From Streptomyces sp. NBC_00239 (GTDB taxonomy: Bacteria > Actinomycetota > Actinomycetes > Streptomycetales > Streptomycetaceae), in contig NZ_CP108095.1 in NCBI RefSeq assembly GCF_036194065.1, forward strand, positions 1 through 64,000: a stretch of 64,000 bases of DNA. Direction: 5' to 3'. The notes beneath the pieces are model-generated. The model saw nothing but the letters and a program-made list of their open reading frames with translations, was not told where the DNA came from and did not search any database. Shown here piece after piece: positions 16,867-26,865 of this stretch. Numbering within the stretch: position 1 is the first letter of the stretch; each line of letters opens with the position of its first letter. Position numbers and translations under genes: made by a program.

Positions 16867-17984
16867 GAGCGTTTTGGTTATGTTCGCACTGGTCTGACGC
16901 AGTTTTGAACTGCCGGTGCCGCAGAATTGCCGTGCCGTCTGTACTGGAATATGGCTTTCCTGAAGAGCGGTCGGCAGGCGAAGTGATCCGGTTGTCACCG
17001 GAACATCCCGTCTCAATTGCACATGACCTACTTCGCGACGTATCCAGGACGCCTGCCAACGCTCCCGATGCCACCGCACACGCCCTCCCCGACAGCTGCA
17101 AGCGCCGGTATCCCCACATCATGCGACCACCCCGGCCCTACCCCAGCGACCTGTCCGACGCGCGGTGGGAACTGATCCGCCCCACCCTCGAAACCTGGCG
17201 CCAGGCCCGCGCCGGAATCCGCCGGCCCCACCACGACCTGCGGGCACTCATGAACGCCATCCTCTACGTCGACCGCACCGGCATCCCCTGGCGCTACCTA
17301 CCGCACGACTTCCCACCCTGGCAAAGCGTCTACGGCTACTTCGCCCACTGGCAAAACGACGGCATCTTCGACCACCTCAACGGCCTCCTGCGCACCCTGC
17401 CCCGCCAGGCCGAAGGCCGCGAACCAGAGCCCACCGCCTGCCTGCTCGACTCCCAAAGCATCAAGACCTCAGCCAACGTCCACCTCGCCGACCAGGGCAT
17501 CGACCCCGCGAAAAAGATCATCGGCCGCAAACGGCACATCGCCACCGACACCCTCGGCCTCCTCCTGGCCGTCCTCGTCACCGCCGCCAGCGTCCACGAC
17601 TCCGCCGCCTGCACCCACCTCATCGACCATCTCGCAGCCCGCCACCCCACCATCACCAAAGCCTGGGCCGACAACGGCTACAAGAACAAAGCCATCGAAC
17701 ACGCCGCCACCCGCGGCATCGACCTCGAGATCGTCCAACGCGACCCCCACGCCCACGGCTTCACAGTCCAACCCCGCCGCTGGGTCGTCGAAAGAACCCT
17801 CGGCTGGCTCATGCACCACCGCCGCCTGGCCCGCGACTACGAAACCCACCCACACCGATCAGCAGCCATGATCCAAATCGCCGCCATCAACCTCATGACC
17901 CGACGCCTCACCCACCAAAACACCCCCAACTGGCGCGACACCTGACCCCAAATAAAACAGACAACCGAGAATCAAACGCTCACT
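16864..17984 (+). mobile_element. IS5-family insertion sequence, copy 1 (complete)
   Basis: Bounded by inverted ends AGTGAGCGTTT (left) and AAACGCTCACT (right), with TA on both sides, a possible 2-bp target duplication. It carries one transposase gene. A second copy begins at 63256 in the same orientation; over the roughly 745 bases visible there I see one difference (17035 G against 63427 A), so the element has moved recently. Confidence 0.85.
17121..17945 (+). CDS. IS5-family transposase
   Basis: 274 aa from MRPPRPYPSDLSD. The frame is open upstream to 16905 but the family starts at about this Met. Landmarks of the IS5-family DDE transposases: LSDARWELIRP, NAILYVDRTGIPWRYLP, then the catalytic Asp in LLDSQSIKTS, second Asp in WADNGY, and Glu in RRWVVERTLGWL. 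All three are present, and the gene is uninterrupted, so it should be active. It cuts and re-inserts the element by its ends at 16864 and 17984. Confidence 0.9.
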   Translation: MRPPRPYPSDLSDARWELIRPTLETWRQARAGIRRPHHDLRALMNAILYVDRTGIPWRYLPHDFPPWQSVYGYFAHWQNDGIFDHLNGLLRTLPRQAEGREPEPTACLLDSQSIKTSANVHLADQGIDPAKKIIGRKRHIATDTLGLLLAVLVTAASVHDSAACTHLIDHLAARHPTITKAWADNGYKNKAIEHAATRGIDLEIVQRDPHAHGFTVQPRRWVVERTLGWLMHHRRLARDYETHPHRSAAMIQIAAINLMTRRLTHQNTPNWRDT

Positions 17985-18177
17985 TAAAGGGTCGGGCGGT
18001 CAGGCCACGTCGCATAGGAGCCTGCCGCTCCAGCAGATGCCTCTTCCGCTGCGGATCCGAGCACGTCCGCGTTGCTATGCGGCAAGGACACTGGTCCCTC
18101 GACACCGGTCCGGACAGCACTGATAAGGCCCGGCGAACCCCAGCCCTGGACAGCGCTGTAGCGGACGCCCCCAGTCG

Positions 18178-18510
18178 GGAACACCCCCACACCGGCGGGG
18201 AGGACGCAGCCGAGCTCGACGGGATGCTGCTGAACGTCGGAGCACCCCCGCGTCGGCGGGGAGGACGAGCGTGTACTCACAGGCGGTGCGCTTGCTGACG
18301 GAACACCCCCGCATGCGCGGGGACCACACGTGGTTCTCCGCGTGTTCAGCGTCGACCACGGGAACACCCCCGCATGCGCGGGGACCACGAGCAGGCTCAT
18401 TTCCCGAAGGTCCGGGTCCTGGGAACACCCCCGCATGCGCGGGGACCACCACGTGACGCTGCCCAAGCGCCGTCACGTGACGGGAACACCCCCGCATGCG
18501 CGGGGATCAC
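18178..18510 (-). CRISPR. Orphan type I-E CRISPR array, 6 repeats and 5 spacers
   Basis: 28-bp repeats at 18178, 18239, 18300, 18361, 18422 and 18483, each separated by a 33-base spacer. The central three are identical (core CCCCCGCATGCGCGGGGACC). The two leftmost are degenerate (ACACCGGCGGGGAGG, GCGTCGGCGGGGAGG) and the last has one change (GATCAC). Read on the minus strand the repeat starts GTGGTCCCCGCGC, the usual type I-E orientation of actinomycetes, so degenerate repeats lie at the distal end as expected. No cas gene is in the window. The leader side runs straight into a truncated kinase gene, so the leader appears lost. Spacer targets were not searched. Confidence 0.92.
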
Positions 18511-18746
18511 CCGTGGGCGGCGCGCGCCGCCGCTTTCGCCTCGCGCAGGACCCGCTCGACGCGCGCGCGGTGGGTCGCGTCGTCCAGGTCGGTGCGGACG
18601 AAGGCCTCCTTCACCGCGACCTCGCGCCCGACCCGTCGGTCGAACCCCGCCCAGACGGTGCCCATCGCCCCGGACCCGAGTCTTTCCGTGAGGAAGTACC
18701 GGTCGTCGATCAGACGGCCCCCGCCGGCTTCGCCCCTGCTCGTCAT
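18507..18746 (-). pseudogene. Ser/Thr protein kinase N-terminal remnant
   Basis: Starts MTSRGEAGGGRLIDDRY and holds the glycine-rich loop (LGSGAMGTVWAGFD) and the VAVKE lysine of a Hanks-type kinase, then stops within the last CRISPR repeat after AKAAARAAHG. Everything after kinase subdomain III is gone. The stop codon is provided by repeat sequence, so the break coincides with the array edge. Not functional as a kinase. Confidence 0.8.
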
Positions 18747-18954
18747 GAGCGCATGATGCCCCACGGCCCCCGTCCACGTCAGCCGCCGACGTCATTCGCC
18801 CAGGGCCGGGGAGGAAGCGTCGGAGGGTGCCGCCGGCCCGAGATCCTCGGCTGCCCGGCAGGCCCGGCGGGAGCGCGGGTATGATCACCCCCCTTTTGCA
18901 CGGGGAGGCCGGGTGACGGGCCGTACCGTCCCGCCCCCGCGCCTTGTTCTGGGG

Positions 18955-20028
18955 GAATCGCGCGCACCACTGCGCTGTTCCGGCGCGGCCTGTCCACGCT
19001 GGTGCCGCTGGCCGCTCTGGCCACTGTCCCGTCTCCGGCGTACGCCGTGTCCGGACAGGCCGCCGGTCCGGTCACCGAGCTGGTCCTCGACAGCCCGGTG
19101 GCGCATCCGGATCCCGGCGAGGAGCAGATCCTCATCACCGGGCCCACGGGGTTCCTGCACCGGCCGCCGGGCAGCACCCGCGCGCTCTGGACCCGGTACG
19201 CCGACGGCACCACGACCACCGTGACCACCCCGCAGGGCACTCCCGCCGTACTCACGGGCCGGTGCGGGATCCGCGACCGGGCCTGCCCGACGAACTGGTA
19301 CGGCGGTGGTGCCGACAGCGTGGCACTGCCGAGCGACACCTCGTGGACCCCGGAATCCGTGACCTTCTGGAACGCGGACGGCACCCCGCCCGTCCGCGGC
19401 GAAGGTAATCGACCTCCGGGACAACAGCGGGACGGCCGAGAAGGCCGCGCTCGCCGGTGACTGGGTCCTGATCCAGGAGCAGTGGCCGCAACCCGCCGTG
19501 CTGGCCCTGCCGCTGGCCGGCGGAGCCCCCCGGACCGTGCTGGCCGGGTCGCACCTCGGCCTGTTCCCCGCACCCGGGGGCCGCCCACTGGCCGTCGGCG
19601 GTACGAGCGCCACCGCGTGGGGCGTCCAGCGGTTCACCGCCCCGTCGGCGACTACGCCGCCGTCCGCGGCGATGCTCCTGCCGGTTCCTCCGAGCGCGGA
19701 GGAGTTCGTGAAGACCGGCCTCTCGCTCGGACGCGGCGCCCTGCGGGTCGTCGAGTACGAACCCGGCAACGACTCCGCCCTGCACACGCAGACCTGGCAG
19801 ATCTCCTCGCGCCCCGGGGCTGGGCTCGCCGCCTCCGCCCGCACCGCGGGCCGCGACGACCTGGCGGCCGAGCGCTACCTCGGCGAGAACGAGGACGGCG
19901 ACACGCGCCACCCCGTAGCGGTCGCTGCCGGGCGGGCGGGGCGTGCTCTGGCCGACCACCTCTCCGTACCGTTCCACTTCGCCAGCCCGGACACTCCCGA
20001 CGATGAAGCCCCGCGCTGGCAGCGATGA
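18955..20028 (+). pseudogene. Secreted protein of unknown function, frameshifted
   Basis: A signal-peptide-like segment (LSTLVPLAALATVPSPAYA) lacks a clear start; a GTG at 18913 would supply one if a run of five G at 18951 had one base fewer. The first frame runs through TGPTGFLHRPPGSTRALW to about 19403, then coding continues in another frame (VIDLRDNSGTAEKAALAG to DDEAPRWQR). The style is that of a beta-propeller or WD-like secreted protein. Two single-base shifts in G-rich stretches could be decay or assembly error. Confidence 0.6.
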
Positions 20029-20072
20029 CGGATGAAGGGCAGGCGGCCGCCGGGCGTCCTCCTGGCCTTTGC

Positions 20073-20414
20073 TCACCAGTCCCTGCCGGCGATCAGCTCC
20101 TCCGTGTCCGCGTCCGTGAACCCGTATGCCGTCGCCACAAGCCGGAACTCCTCAGCGATCGACTCGCGCGCAACCGTCTCGATCTCGCTCCCTGCCGCCT
20201 CGAACTCCGCTTCCAGCAGGTTGAACTCCCCCGTCGCGACCTGGGTGAGCGCGTAGAGGGCTTGCAGGTCCGGCGGCTGCGCGGCCTCGATCCGCTCGCA
20301 CAGCCGCAGCAGGATCGCCCGGCCCCGGTCGACGACGTGGTCGGGGAAGTACGGGTCCTCGTACATGGACCGCAGAAACGCGTGCCCTGCCAGCTGCTCG
20401 TTTGTGATCGGCAT
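20073..20414 (-). CDS. DUF5713 family protein, 113 aa
   Basis: The N-terminus MPITNEQLAGHAFLRSMYED, the DHVVDRGRAILLRL block and the end EELIAGRDW agree with the DUF5713 family of small helical proteins of unknown function as I remember it. Length is normal and the gene is intact. It is acidic, without signal or membrane segment. Neighbours are remnants, so context says nothing about its role. Confidence 0.75.
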   Translation of the reverse strand: MPITNEQLAGHAFLRSMYEDPYFPDHVVDRGRAILLRLCERIEAAQPPDLQALYALTQVATGEFNLLEAEFEAAGSEIETVARESIAEEFRLVATAYGFTDADTEELIAGRDW

Positions 20415-20593
20415 GGTGCCCTTCCGGCCTACGGAGAACCGACGCGCGCATCCTGCACGACACCACCGACAGCTACGCCGTTTACTCGTGCCGGATCGCT
20501 CGTGGTCCGGCCGACCCGGCGTCCCGCGATCCGAGGGTCACCGGGGCGGTTGCCACGCGGCTGTGCACAGCGAGGTCTCGGTCGCCTCCGTGT

Positions 20594-20713
20594 AGCCGGA
20601 TCGTCCGCGAGTTTCGCCGGAACCGTCTTCAGCCGGCGACCCGCCGCGTTGCGGCAGACCACTTTCCCGTCGTCGAGGGCGACTTCGTAGTCGCCGGACG
20701 GAACCCACCCCAT
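20594..20713 (-). pseudogene. DUF4132 protein N-terminal remnant
   Basis: MGWVPSGDYEVALDDGKVVC and NAAGRRLKTVPAKLADDPA match the usual start of large Streptomyces DUF4132 proteins. After residue 40 the sequence changes to Arg/Pro-rich nonsense. The parent is typically many hundreds of residues, so over nine tenths is missing. Confidence 0.55.
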
Positions 20714-21072
20714 GTGCTGTCTCCTCGGTCAGACGGCCTGGTCCGGGGCATGGCACCGCACGGCAAACCCCCGGTCGCAGCGCCGCCGCGATCACGTTGG
20801 GTGTGACTCTAGGGGCAGGGTCGGACATTGCTTCCCGGCCACCCTGCCCGGGCGCCTCGGGCCCGCACTGAACACGCTCTGAGCACGCGCTGAGTACGCG
20901 CTGAGCAGGCCCTGGCCTGCCGTCCTGGTGGCCTGAGCACGCCCCCGCGCCGCATCCCGCCGGAACCGGCCACCGCGCCCGCGGGCGGCATGCGGACGCG
21001 CGGTCGGCATGCGGGCGCGCGGGCGCGTCGTGCAGGAGTGGTTCTTGATCAAAGTAGGGTGGCCCGCTGGGC
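20714..21072. other. Intergenic, short tandem repeats and possible promoter
   Basis: No gene seen. ACGCGCTGAG-type units of 11 bases occur about three times in tandem near 20870-20905, and GGCATGCGG strings repeat near 20987-21015. TTGATC and TAGGGT near 21046-21063 may be a promoter for the lipoprotein gene. Confidence 0.35.
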
Positions 21073-21105
21073 GTGATCATTCAAGAGGGAAGACAGGCAA
21101 GTAAG

Positions 21106-22464
21106 TTGAATCGCATACGAACGACGGTGGCGCTCGGCCTGGTGCTCTCCGCGGGCCTCGTGACCGGGTGCTCCGGAGGCGCGGACGCCGACGCCAAGGC
21201 CGGCGGCGGGACCGGGAAGGCAGCGGAGTCCGCGCCCGCGGCGCCCAAGGGCCCCGCCTACCAGGGCAAGCCGGTGCCCGGGCTGGCCGCGCGGCCGGCC
21301 TGGAGCCTGCCGGCCGACGAGGCGCGGAACTGCGTGGGCAAGGCCTCCGAGGAATACACGTCGCAGGGCAACGAGTGCACGGTCGGGGACGCCGTCATCG
21401 TCACCGGCTACCGCGACGGCCAGTCGGGCACGACCATCTTCACCGCCCGGCTCCTCGACGCCAAGAGCGGCGAGCTGCGCAAGAAGTTCGACTTCCCCCT
21501 CCCCGGGGAGAGGCACGGTTCCGCGTCCTCCCCGGAGGCGGCCCTCGCGCAGGTGGGCGAGTGGCGGGACGGTTCGCCGGCCCTGCTGATCCGCAACCGC
21601 GAAGACACCCCGGCCAGCGGCCTGAAGAAGGCCTCGACCCGGACCGTGCTGACCATGTACGCGCCGTCCGGCGAGAAGCTGGGGAGCTCCTCCTTCGACG
21701 GGGACACCCACATGTCGACCCCGGTCCGGCACGGCTACCTCGTGGACACCAGCGGCTTCGACGCCAGGTTCGTTCCGATCGGTGACGGTGAGACCCTGGC
21801 CACCGAGGTCTCGGACGTCGACCTCAAGGGCGCGGTCGGCGCCGGTCTCGGCTACGCCTCGCAGAAGGACATCTCCTACCAGCCCTCCGCCTGGTGGCTG
21901 ACCGCCGTGGACATCCGCACGGGCACGAAGGCATGGAACACCAAGGACCTCGCGCCGCCGGCCGCCATCGCCAAGCTGGTCACCCCGGACAAGGCGACCA
22001 GTGCGCGGCTGATGCCGTACCAGGGCGACAAGGCCCTCCTCGAATGGTCCTCGTACGGTGAATCCGAAGCGGTCATGACGCTGATCGACGTCAAGAGCGG
22101 CCGCCGGCTCGCCGAGGGGCCGGGCATCGACACCAACGGCGCCATCGACGACGACGGCCTCGCCATCTCCCCGGACGGCAAGACCGCCGTGGTGCAGTAC
22201 GGCAAGGGCGCGGTCGCCTGGAACACGGAGACCGGCAAGGAGCTGTGGCGCCAGGCCGCGGACGAGGTGACCATCATGCCGAGCGCCCTCCCGGGCAACA
22301 ACGTCCTCTACGCGTACCTGGACGGCACCGGAGCCGCGCTCGACGCCCGCGACAAGAAGCTGCTGACCTCCGGAATCGAGGAGATGCCGCAGTTCACGAC
22401 GAACGGGTACGCCGTCGTCCGCAGCACCGAGGGCCTCTTCGCCTTCGCCACCCAGCCCGTCTGA
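21106..22464 (+). CDS. Exported lipoprotein with PQQ/WD-like beta-propeller
   Basis: About 452 aa. A lipoprotein signal ([20 protein letters not shown], lipobox LVTGC) is followed by a Gly/Ala-rich spacer to about residue 50. The remaining 400 residues form repeated beta-sheet blocks with motifs such as [14 protein letters not shown] and [16 protein letters not shown], typical of PQQ-like propellers used for protein or ligand binding at the membrane outside. The TTG at 21106 gives the normal short signal; a GTG at 21073 in frame is the alternative. No partner genes adjoin it. Role unknown. Confidence 0.75.
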   Translation: MNRIRTTVALGLVLSAGLVTGCSGGADADAKAGGGTGKAAESAPAAPKGPAYQGKPVPGLAARPAWSLPADEARNCVGKASEEYTSQGNECTVGDAVIVTGYRDGQSGTTIFTARLLDAKSGELRKKFDFPLPGERHGSASSPEAALAQVGEWRDGSPALLIRNREDTPASGLKKASTRTVLTMYAPSGEKLGSSSFDGDTHMSTPVRHGYLVDTSGFDARFVPIGDGETLATEVSDVDLKGAVGAGLGYASQKDISYQPSAWWLTAVDIRTGTKAWNTKDLAPPAAIAKLVTPDKATSARLMPYQGDKALLEWSSYGESEAVMTLIDVKSGRRLAEGPGIDTNGAIDDDGLAISPDGKTAVVQYGKGAVAWNTETGKELWRQAADEVTIMPSALPGNNVLYAYLDGTGAALDARDKKLLTSGIEEMPQFTTNGYAVVRSTEGLFAFATQPV

Positions 22465-22781
22465 CGGGCGCCCCGACCCCGGTTCGGGGGGCGGGGGCCG
22501 GGGGCTGGGGGCCGGTGGTCCCCGGCCTCGGGCAAGCGGCCGGCCTCGCGTGCGTGAGGAGGACCGGGGCCGGTCCGCCGCGGGGGTCACGGACGTCGCG
22601 GGCGTCGCGGGTGGCATTCCGCGTCCGTCAACCGCGAGCGCGCGATGCCGGTGAAGTCCGGCCAGTATCTGGCCGACAAGCCGCTTCGTCACGCCACCGG
22701 AACCGGGAGACCGTGGGCTGCGCATCGGAAGCCGGCCGGTACTCCAGCACGGCTGCGACCAGTTCGCTCCACGGAGGACAC
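22465..22781. other. Intergenic, GC-rich terminator-like stem
   Basis: Directly after the lipoprotein, CCCCGACCCCGGTTCGGGG and a following G/C run can fold as a stem and may end transcription. No gene is seen in the rest. ACGGAGGACAC before 22782 is the binding site for the terpene cyclase remnant. Confidence 0.4.
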
Positions 22782-23500
22782 GTGCCGCAGGACATCGACT
22801 TCCACCTCCCCTTCCCGAGCGCCGTCAGCGCGGACCTGGAGGACGCACGACGGCGCAATCTCGCCTGGGTGGCGCGTATCGGGCTCGTCGGTGAGGGCCG
22901 CGCGCTGGAGTGGTACGCGTCGTGGGACATGCCGCTCCTGGCCGCCCACGGCTTCCCCTACGCGCACGGCCCGGCGCTGGACTTGTGCGCGGACGCGATG
23001 GCCTTCTTCTTCGTCTTCGACGATCAGTTCGACGGCCCCCTCGGGCAGGACCCCGCCCGCGCCGCGACCATGTGCCGACGGCTCATCGACATCGTGCACG
23101 GCGCCGCCCCGCCCGCCGGGGCGGATGCGTGCTCGGTGGCGTTCGCCGACCTTTGGGCGCGCAGCCTCGACGGTGCGCACCCGGGCTGGGCGGCCCGTAC
23201 CGCGCACGAGTGGGAGTACTACTTCGCCACCCAGGCGCACGAGGCGATCGGCCGGCTCCGGGGCACTCCCGGCGACATGGAGACCTACCTACAGGTGCGG
23301 CGGTGCATAGCGGGCACCGACCTGCCGCTGTCCCTGGGCGAGCGGGCGGCCGGCATCACCGTCCCCGCAGCGGCCTTCCACAGCCCGCAGTTGCGCATCA
23401 TGCGCCAGGCCGCCACCGACGTCACCTTCATGTGCAACGACGTGTACTCGCTGGAGAAGGAGGAAGCCCGCGGCGACATGGACAACCTCGTCCTCGTCAC
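22782..23500 (+). pseudogene. Class I terpene cyclase, 3' truncated
   Basis: GTG start with GGAGGA five bases before it; reads [20 protein letters not shown] as in pentalenene-synthase-type sesquiterpene cyclases. The Mg-binding aspartate motif DDQFD is at 80-84 and the second metal motif NDVYSLEKE at 219-227, both intact. After NLVLV (residue 239) homology stops, where about 90 residues of the final helices, including the conserved Arg-Tyr pair, should follow. The sequence there belongs to an unrelated regulator in another frame. In-frame translation would end at 23621. Product expected to be inactive. Confidence 0.85.
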
Positions 23501-23962
23501 TTCCTCGAAGAGGCCGAGAGCGGCCTGTACGAGGGCTGGGAGCAGTGCACCCTCGACGTGGTCGGGCACCTGCGGCTGGCCGCCGGCAAGTACCCCGACG
23601 ACCCCCGCCTGGCCTCGCTGATCGGCGAACTGGCCATGGGCAGCGAGCGCTTCCGCCGCCTGTGGGCCCGCGCGGACGTACGCGCCCGCACCCACGGCCG
23701 CAAGGCGTACCGGCACCCGCTGGTCGGACTGCTGGAACTGCACCAGGAGAACTTTGCGCTGCCGGACGAATCGGGCATGGAGCTGCTGGTGCTGTCCGCT
23801 GCCCCCGGCAGCCCCGCCGAGGACGGACTCCGCCTCCTCGCAGGGCTGGACGTGAACCAGGGCGCGGGTACGGATGCGGGTACGGAGGCGGAAGCAGAGG
23901 CGGAGGCGGAGCCGGCCGGCGACGGCGGGCAGCCCACGGCGAACGCGCAGGTCCCCGGGTAA
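23500..23962 (+). pseudogene. XRE/MmyB regulator C-terminal remnant
   Basis: In a different frame from the cyclase: [53 protein letters not shown], then LSAAPGSPAEDGLRLLAGL. These are landmarks of the MmyB-like ligand-binding half of actinomycete XRE regulators. The helix-turn-helix half is absent and there is no start. The tail is a low-complexity Glu/Ala run. Confidence 0.75.
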
Positions 23963-24177
23963 CGGGCCCGCCACGGCATTCGAGGGGCGCGGAAAATCCG
24001 TGGACGGACCCGAGGAAGATCACGTACGGCGTGGTTCCACGCCCTGAGACGGACGGAAGGAGGCGAGTGCCGTGCAGTTCACACCGTTCCAGCGCTCCCT
24101 CTTCTGCTGTCCCGGCGTGGTTCGTCAGTCCTGATCTGACCGGGAGCGCTCCAAGCAGCCCTTTCCCGGAGGAATCC

Positions 24178-25079
24178 ATGACCGACACGGTCATCCGCAC
24201 GCTCTCCGCAAGCGACGCCCATCTCTTCGACGCGCTCCCCGACCCCCTGGGCGCCCGCGAGGGCCACCGGAACACCCGGTTCCGCCCCGACTGGAAGCGC
24301 GTCGCCCTTCGCGACGGCGAGGTCGTCGCACGCGGCGCGTGGTGGGGCGGCCCCGACGACTCGGAGCCCGTCAACATCAACTGGTTCGACGTGGCCGAGG
24401 GCGAGGAGCAGGCCGGGGCCGAACTCCTGCGCTCCGCCCCCTGGCAAGTCGAACTGGAGATCAACCTGCCCGGTGGCTGGCGGGAGGGCACCGGCCTGCG
24501 GGCCGGCGCCGAGGCGCGCTTCGCCGCCGCGCGGGCCGCAGGGTACGAACCCCTCGTGGAGCGCTTCCTGTACCGCTGGACCCCGGAACGCGGTCTGCCC
24601 GAGCGGCCCGGACGCCTGCGCTTCAGCGCCGAACCCGACGACGGCGTGTTCTTCGACGCGCTGCGCCGGATCCACTCCGCCACCCTCGACGCCCACGCGC
24701 TCAGGGCCATCGAGGAGGGCGGCCTCGACCAGGCCGCCCAGGAGGAACTCGACTTCTTCCACTGGTGCCCCTCCCCGCGGGAGTGGTGGCAGACCGCGCA
24801 CACCCCGGAGGGCGACCTGGCCGGCATCCACATCCCGGCCCACAACCCCTCCGGCCCGACCATCGGCTTCATCGGGGCCCTCCCCGACCAGCGCGGCCGC
24901 GGCTACGCCTACGACCTCCTCGCGGAATGCACCCACTTCCTCGTCGGGCAGGGCGCGCAGTCCATCAGCGGAGCCACGGACCAGGGCAACTTCCCCATGG
25001 CCGCGAACTCGCCCGGGCCGGCTTCCCCGTCGTCAGGGAACGCATCAACTTCCACCCGACGGGCCGGACTTCATAGGGG
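24178..25079 (+). pseudogene. GNAT acetyltransferase, frameshift near C-terminus
   Basis: ATG with GGAGGA upstream; about 300 aa of a two-domain GNAT-type protein. The acetyl-CoA loop is in the C-terminal domain (LPDQRGRGYAYDLLAECTHF). After DQGNFPMAA the frame shifts near 25005: the family-like end ELARAGFPVVRERINFHP is in the next frame and stops at 25079, whereas the original frame runs on with nonsense to 25107. Only the final strand is affected, so partial function cannot be excluded, and an assembly error would restore it. Confidence 0.65.
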
Positions 25080-25133
25080 CCCGGGCTCCGGGGTCCCGGG
25101 GTCCTGAGGTTCCGGGACCCCAGGACCCTGCCG

Positions 25134-25544
25134 TCATCGAGCTCCGCCGTTGCGGCGGTCGGTTCGGGAGAGGACTCCGGTCACGGAGGCCGAGAACGGT
25201 TCTCGTTCCGTGCGCGGCAGCGGCACCTCGACCAGTCTGCCGTCGTGGATCATCCAGAGGCCGAAGCAGTCGTCTTCCTCGTCCCGCACGAGGACCTGGA
25301 CGGAGTGCGGATCCGGCCATGCCAGAGACTCCAGGTGACCCAGCAACCCGCGCCAGTTGTGGCGGATGAACTGGATCACCCACACGTAGCACTCCTCGGA
25401 GGGCATGCGTGACCCGTCGAACACGCCGTCGTCCACACGCGTGAAGCACTGGTGCCATTCCCGGCTCTCGTCGGGCCGGGTGAGGGGCTCCATGACCTCC
25501 TCGGCCCTTCGCGCCAGGACGATGACCTCCGTATATCTGCTCAT
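25134..25544 (-). CDS. Hypothetical protein, 136 aa
   Basis: Starts MSRYTEVIVLARRAEEVMEP and contains WVIQFIRHNWRGLLGHLESL and VLVRDEEDDCFGLWMI. Compact alpha/beta protein without signal peptide; intact and with good codon use. I recognise similar Streptomyces proteins but no named family or function. Confidence 0.7.
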   Translation of the reverse strand: MSRYTEVIVLARRAEEVMEPLTRPDESREWHQCFTRVDDGVFDGSRMPSEECYVWVIQFIRHNWRGLLGHLESLAWPDPHSVQVLVRDEEDDCFGLWMIHDGRLVEVPLPRTEREPFSASVTGVLSRTDRRNGGAR

Positions 25545-25695
25545 CGCCCCATCATGATCGCCACCCGCGACAACGGGAAACGGATTCCGATCACGTTGCG
25601 ACGGCGTACGTGCCCCCGGGCGCGCCCCTGACCCGGATCGGGGCGGGATCGGGGGCGGTCCCCGGTCGGTCAGCAGGGGCCGTCAGCGGGGGCCG

Positions 25696-26541
25696 TCAGC
25701 GGGGGCGGGTAGCCGTGACCACGTAGTAGTCGAGGATCTGGTTCTCGTAGGCGCGCAGGAAGTTGCGGGGCCAGGTGCCCGGGGCCCACCAGCGGGAGAG
25801 CCAGGTGTCCCAGCCGGGCCAGACATCGGGGCCGATGGAAGCGGTCCGTACGTCCGTCAGGCCGGCGGCCGTGAACGCGTCCGCGAGGGCCGTGACCGGG
25901 CGGGCGATGTCCAGGCCGTTCGCGTACGTGTGCAGGAGTCCCGCGAGCTGTTCGGGGCGGTCCGGGGCCTCGTCCGCGGTGAAGAAGCTGGTGACGGCCA
26001 CGGTGCCGCCGGGCCGCAGGACCCGCGCCGTCTCGGCCGCGAAACCGGCGAGGTCGGGGAAGTGCTGCGCGGCCTCCACGCTGACGACCGCGTCGAACGC
26101 CCCGTCCTCCCAGGGCATCCTCTCCGCGGCCCCCTCGCCGAACCGCAGCCGGCCCGGCTCCTCGCGCAGCAGTACGGCCTGCTCCTCACGCGCCCGGGCC
26201 AGTTGGTCAGGGTGGATGTCCATGCCGGTGACGGCGGCGGGCCCGTACTCCCTCAGGGCGACGGCGCAGCCCGTGCCGAGCCCGCAGCCGACGTCGAGGA
26301 CCCGCCGCTGCCGCAGCGGACCTGCGGCGTCCAGGACGTGCCGGTAGAGGGCCTGCTGGCTGCGGGCCCGCTCGTCCTCGCCGAGCGGGCCGGCCAGGTC
26401 GATGCCCTGCCAGTACCCGAAGTTGATGAAGCCCCCGCCGAACATCGGCTGGTGCCCCAGGTCCATGGGCCCGTACGTCTCCCGCACCGCCGGCGGGATG
26501 GCGGGGTGCTCCCGCCCGGTACCCGTGTCTTCCCTCTCCAC
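25696..26541 (-). CDS. SAM-dependent methyltransferase
   Basis: 281 aa from a GTG at 26541 with GGGAGGAG nine bases upstream. The class I SAM-binding motif is VLDVGCGLGTGCAVALREYG, followed by the acidic loop MDIHPDQLARAREE and motif II FDAVVSVEAAQHFPDL. The N-terminal lid GPMDLGHQPMFGGGFINFGY is that of small-molecule methyltransferases such as those acting on sterols or natural products. The substrate cannot be told. It stands alone and is intact. Confidence 0.8.
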   Translation of the reverse strand: MEREDTGTGREHPAIPPAVRETYGPMDLGHQPMFGGGFINFGYWQGIDLAGPLGEDERARSQQALYRHVLDAAGPLRQRRVLDVGCGLGTGCAVALREYGPAAVTGMDIHPDQLARAREEQAVLLREEPGRLRFGEGAAERMPWEDGAFDAVVSVEAAQHFPDLAGFAAETARVLRPGGTVAVTSFFTADEAPDRPEQLAGLLHTYANGLDIARPVTALADAFTAAGLTDVRTASIGPDVWPGWDTWLSRWWAPGTWPRNFLRAYENQILDYYVVTATRPR

Positions 26542-26664
26542 AGCCTGCACTCCTCCCGGGCACGACCCGACCGCTGCCACCGCCGCACGTGCGCGGATCC
26601 CACGGATCCTGCCCGGACACCGCACGACCATGCCGGGCCGTACGACCGTGCCGGGCCGGGCGGG

Positions 26665-26865
26665 CTACTCCGCGGCGGCGGAGCCCTGGGCGCGGCGGCG
26701 GGGGCGGGCCACGAGCTCGCCGCCGCAGTTCGGGCAGTTGTGCTGCATCGCCTCGGTACAGGGGGTGCAGAAGGTGCACTCGTACGAGCAGATGAAGGCG
26801 GGTCCGTCCGGCCGCACGCGGTCGTCCCCGCACCGTTCGCAGCGTTCGCGCATCTCCAGGGCCAT
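26665..26865 (-). CDS. DUF1272 zinc-binding protein, 66 aa
   Basis: AGGAG lies seven bases before the ATG. MALEMRERCERCGDD, ICSYECTFCTPCTEAM and HNCPNCGGEL give four Cys pairs of the DUF1272 family, which likely bind zinc. Function is unknown. A longer frame upstream is Pro/Arg low complexity produced by the repeat at 27079 and is not part of the gene. Confidence 0.8.
   Translation of the reverse strand: MALEMRERCERCGDDRVRPDGPAFICSYECTFCTPCTEAMQHNCPNCGGELVARPRRRAQGSAAAE

Noticed and set aside
16904..17120. 72-residue upstream extension of the IS5 transposase
   Set aside because: The family starts near MRPPRPY; the extension is conserved only because the IS copies are nearly identical.
16862..17986. 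TA as a firm target-site duplication of the IS5 element
   Set aside because: It fits copy 1, but the left flank of copy 2 is not TA, so the duplication stays a possibility only.
21049..22725. 558-codon open frame on the minus strand opposite the lipoprotein gene
   Set aside because: Codon use and composition are those of an antisense shadow in high-GC DNA; the plus-strand frame has a lipobox and propeller repeats.
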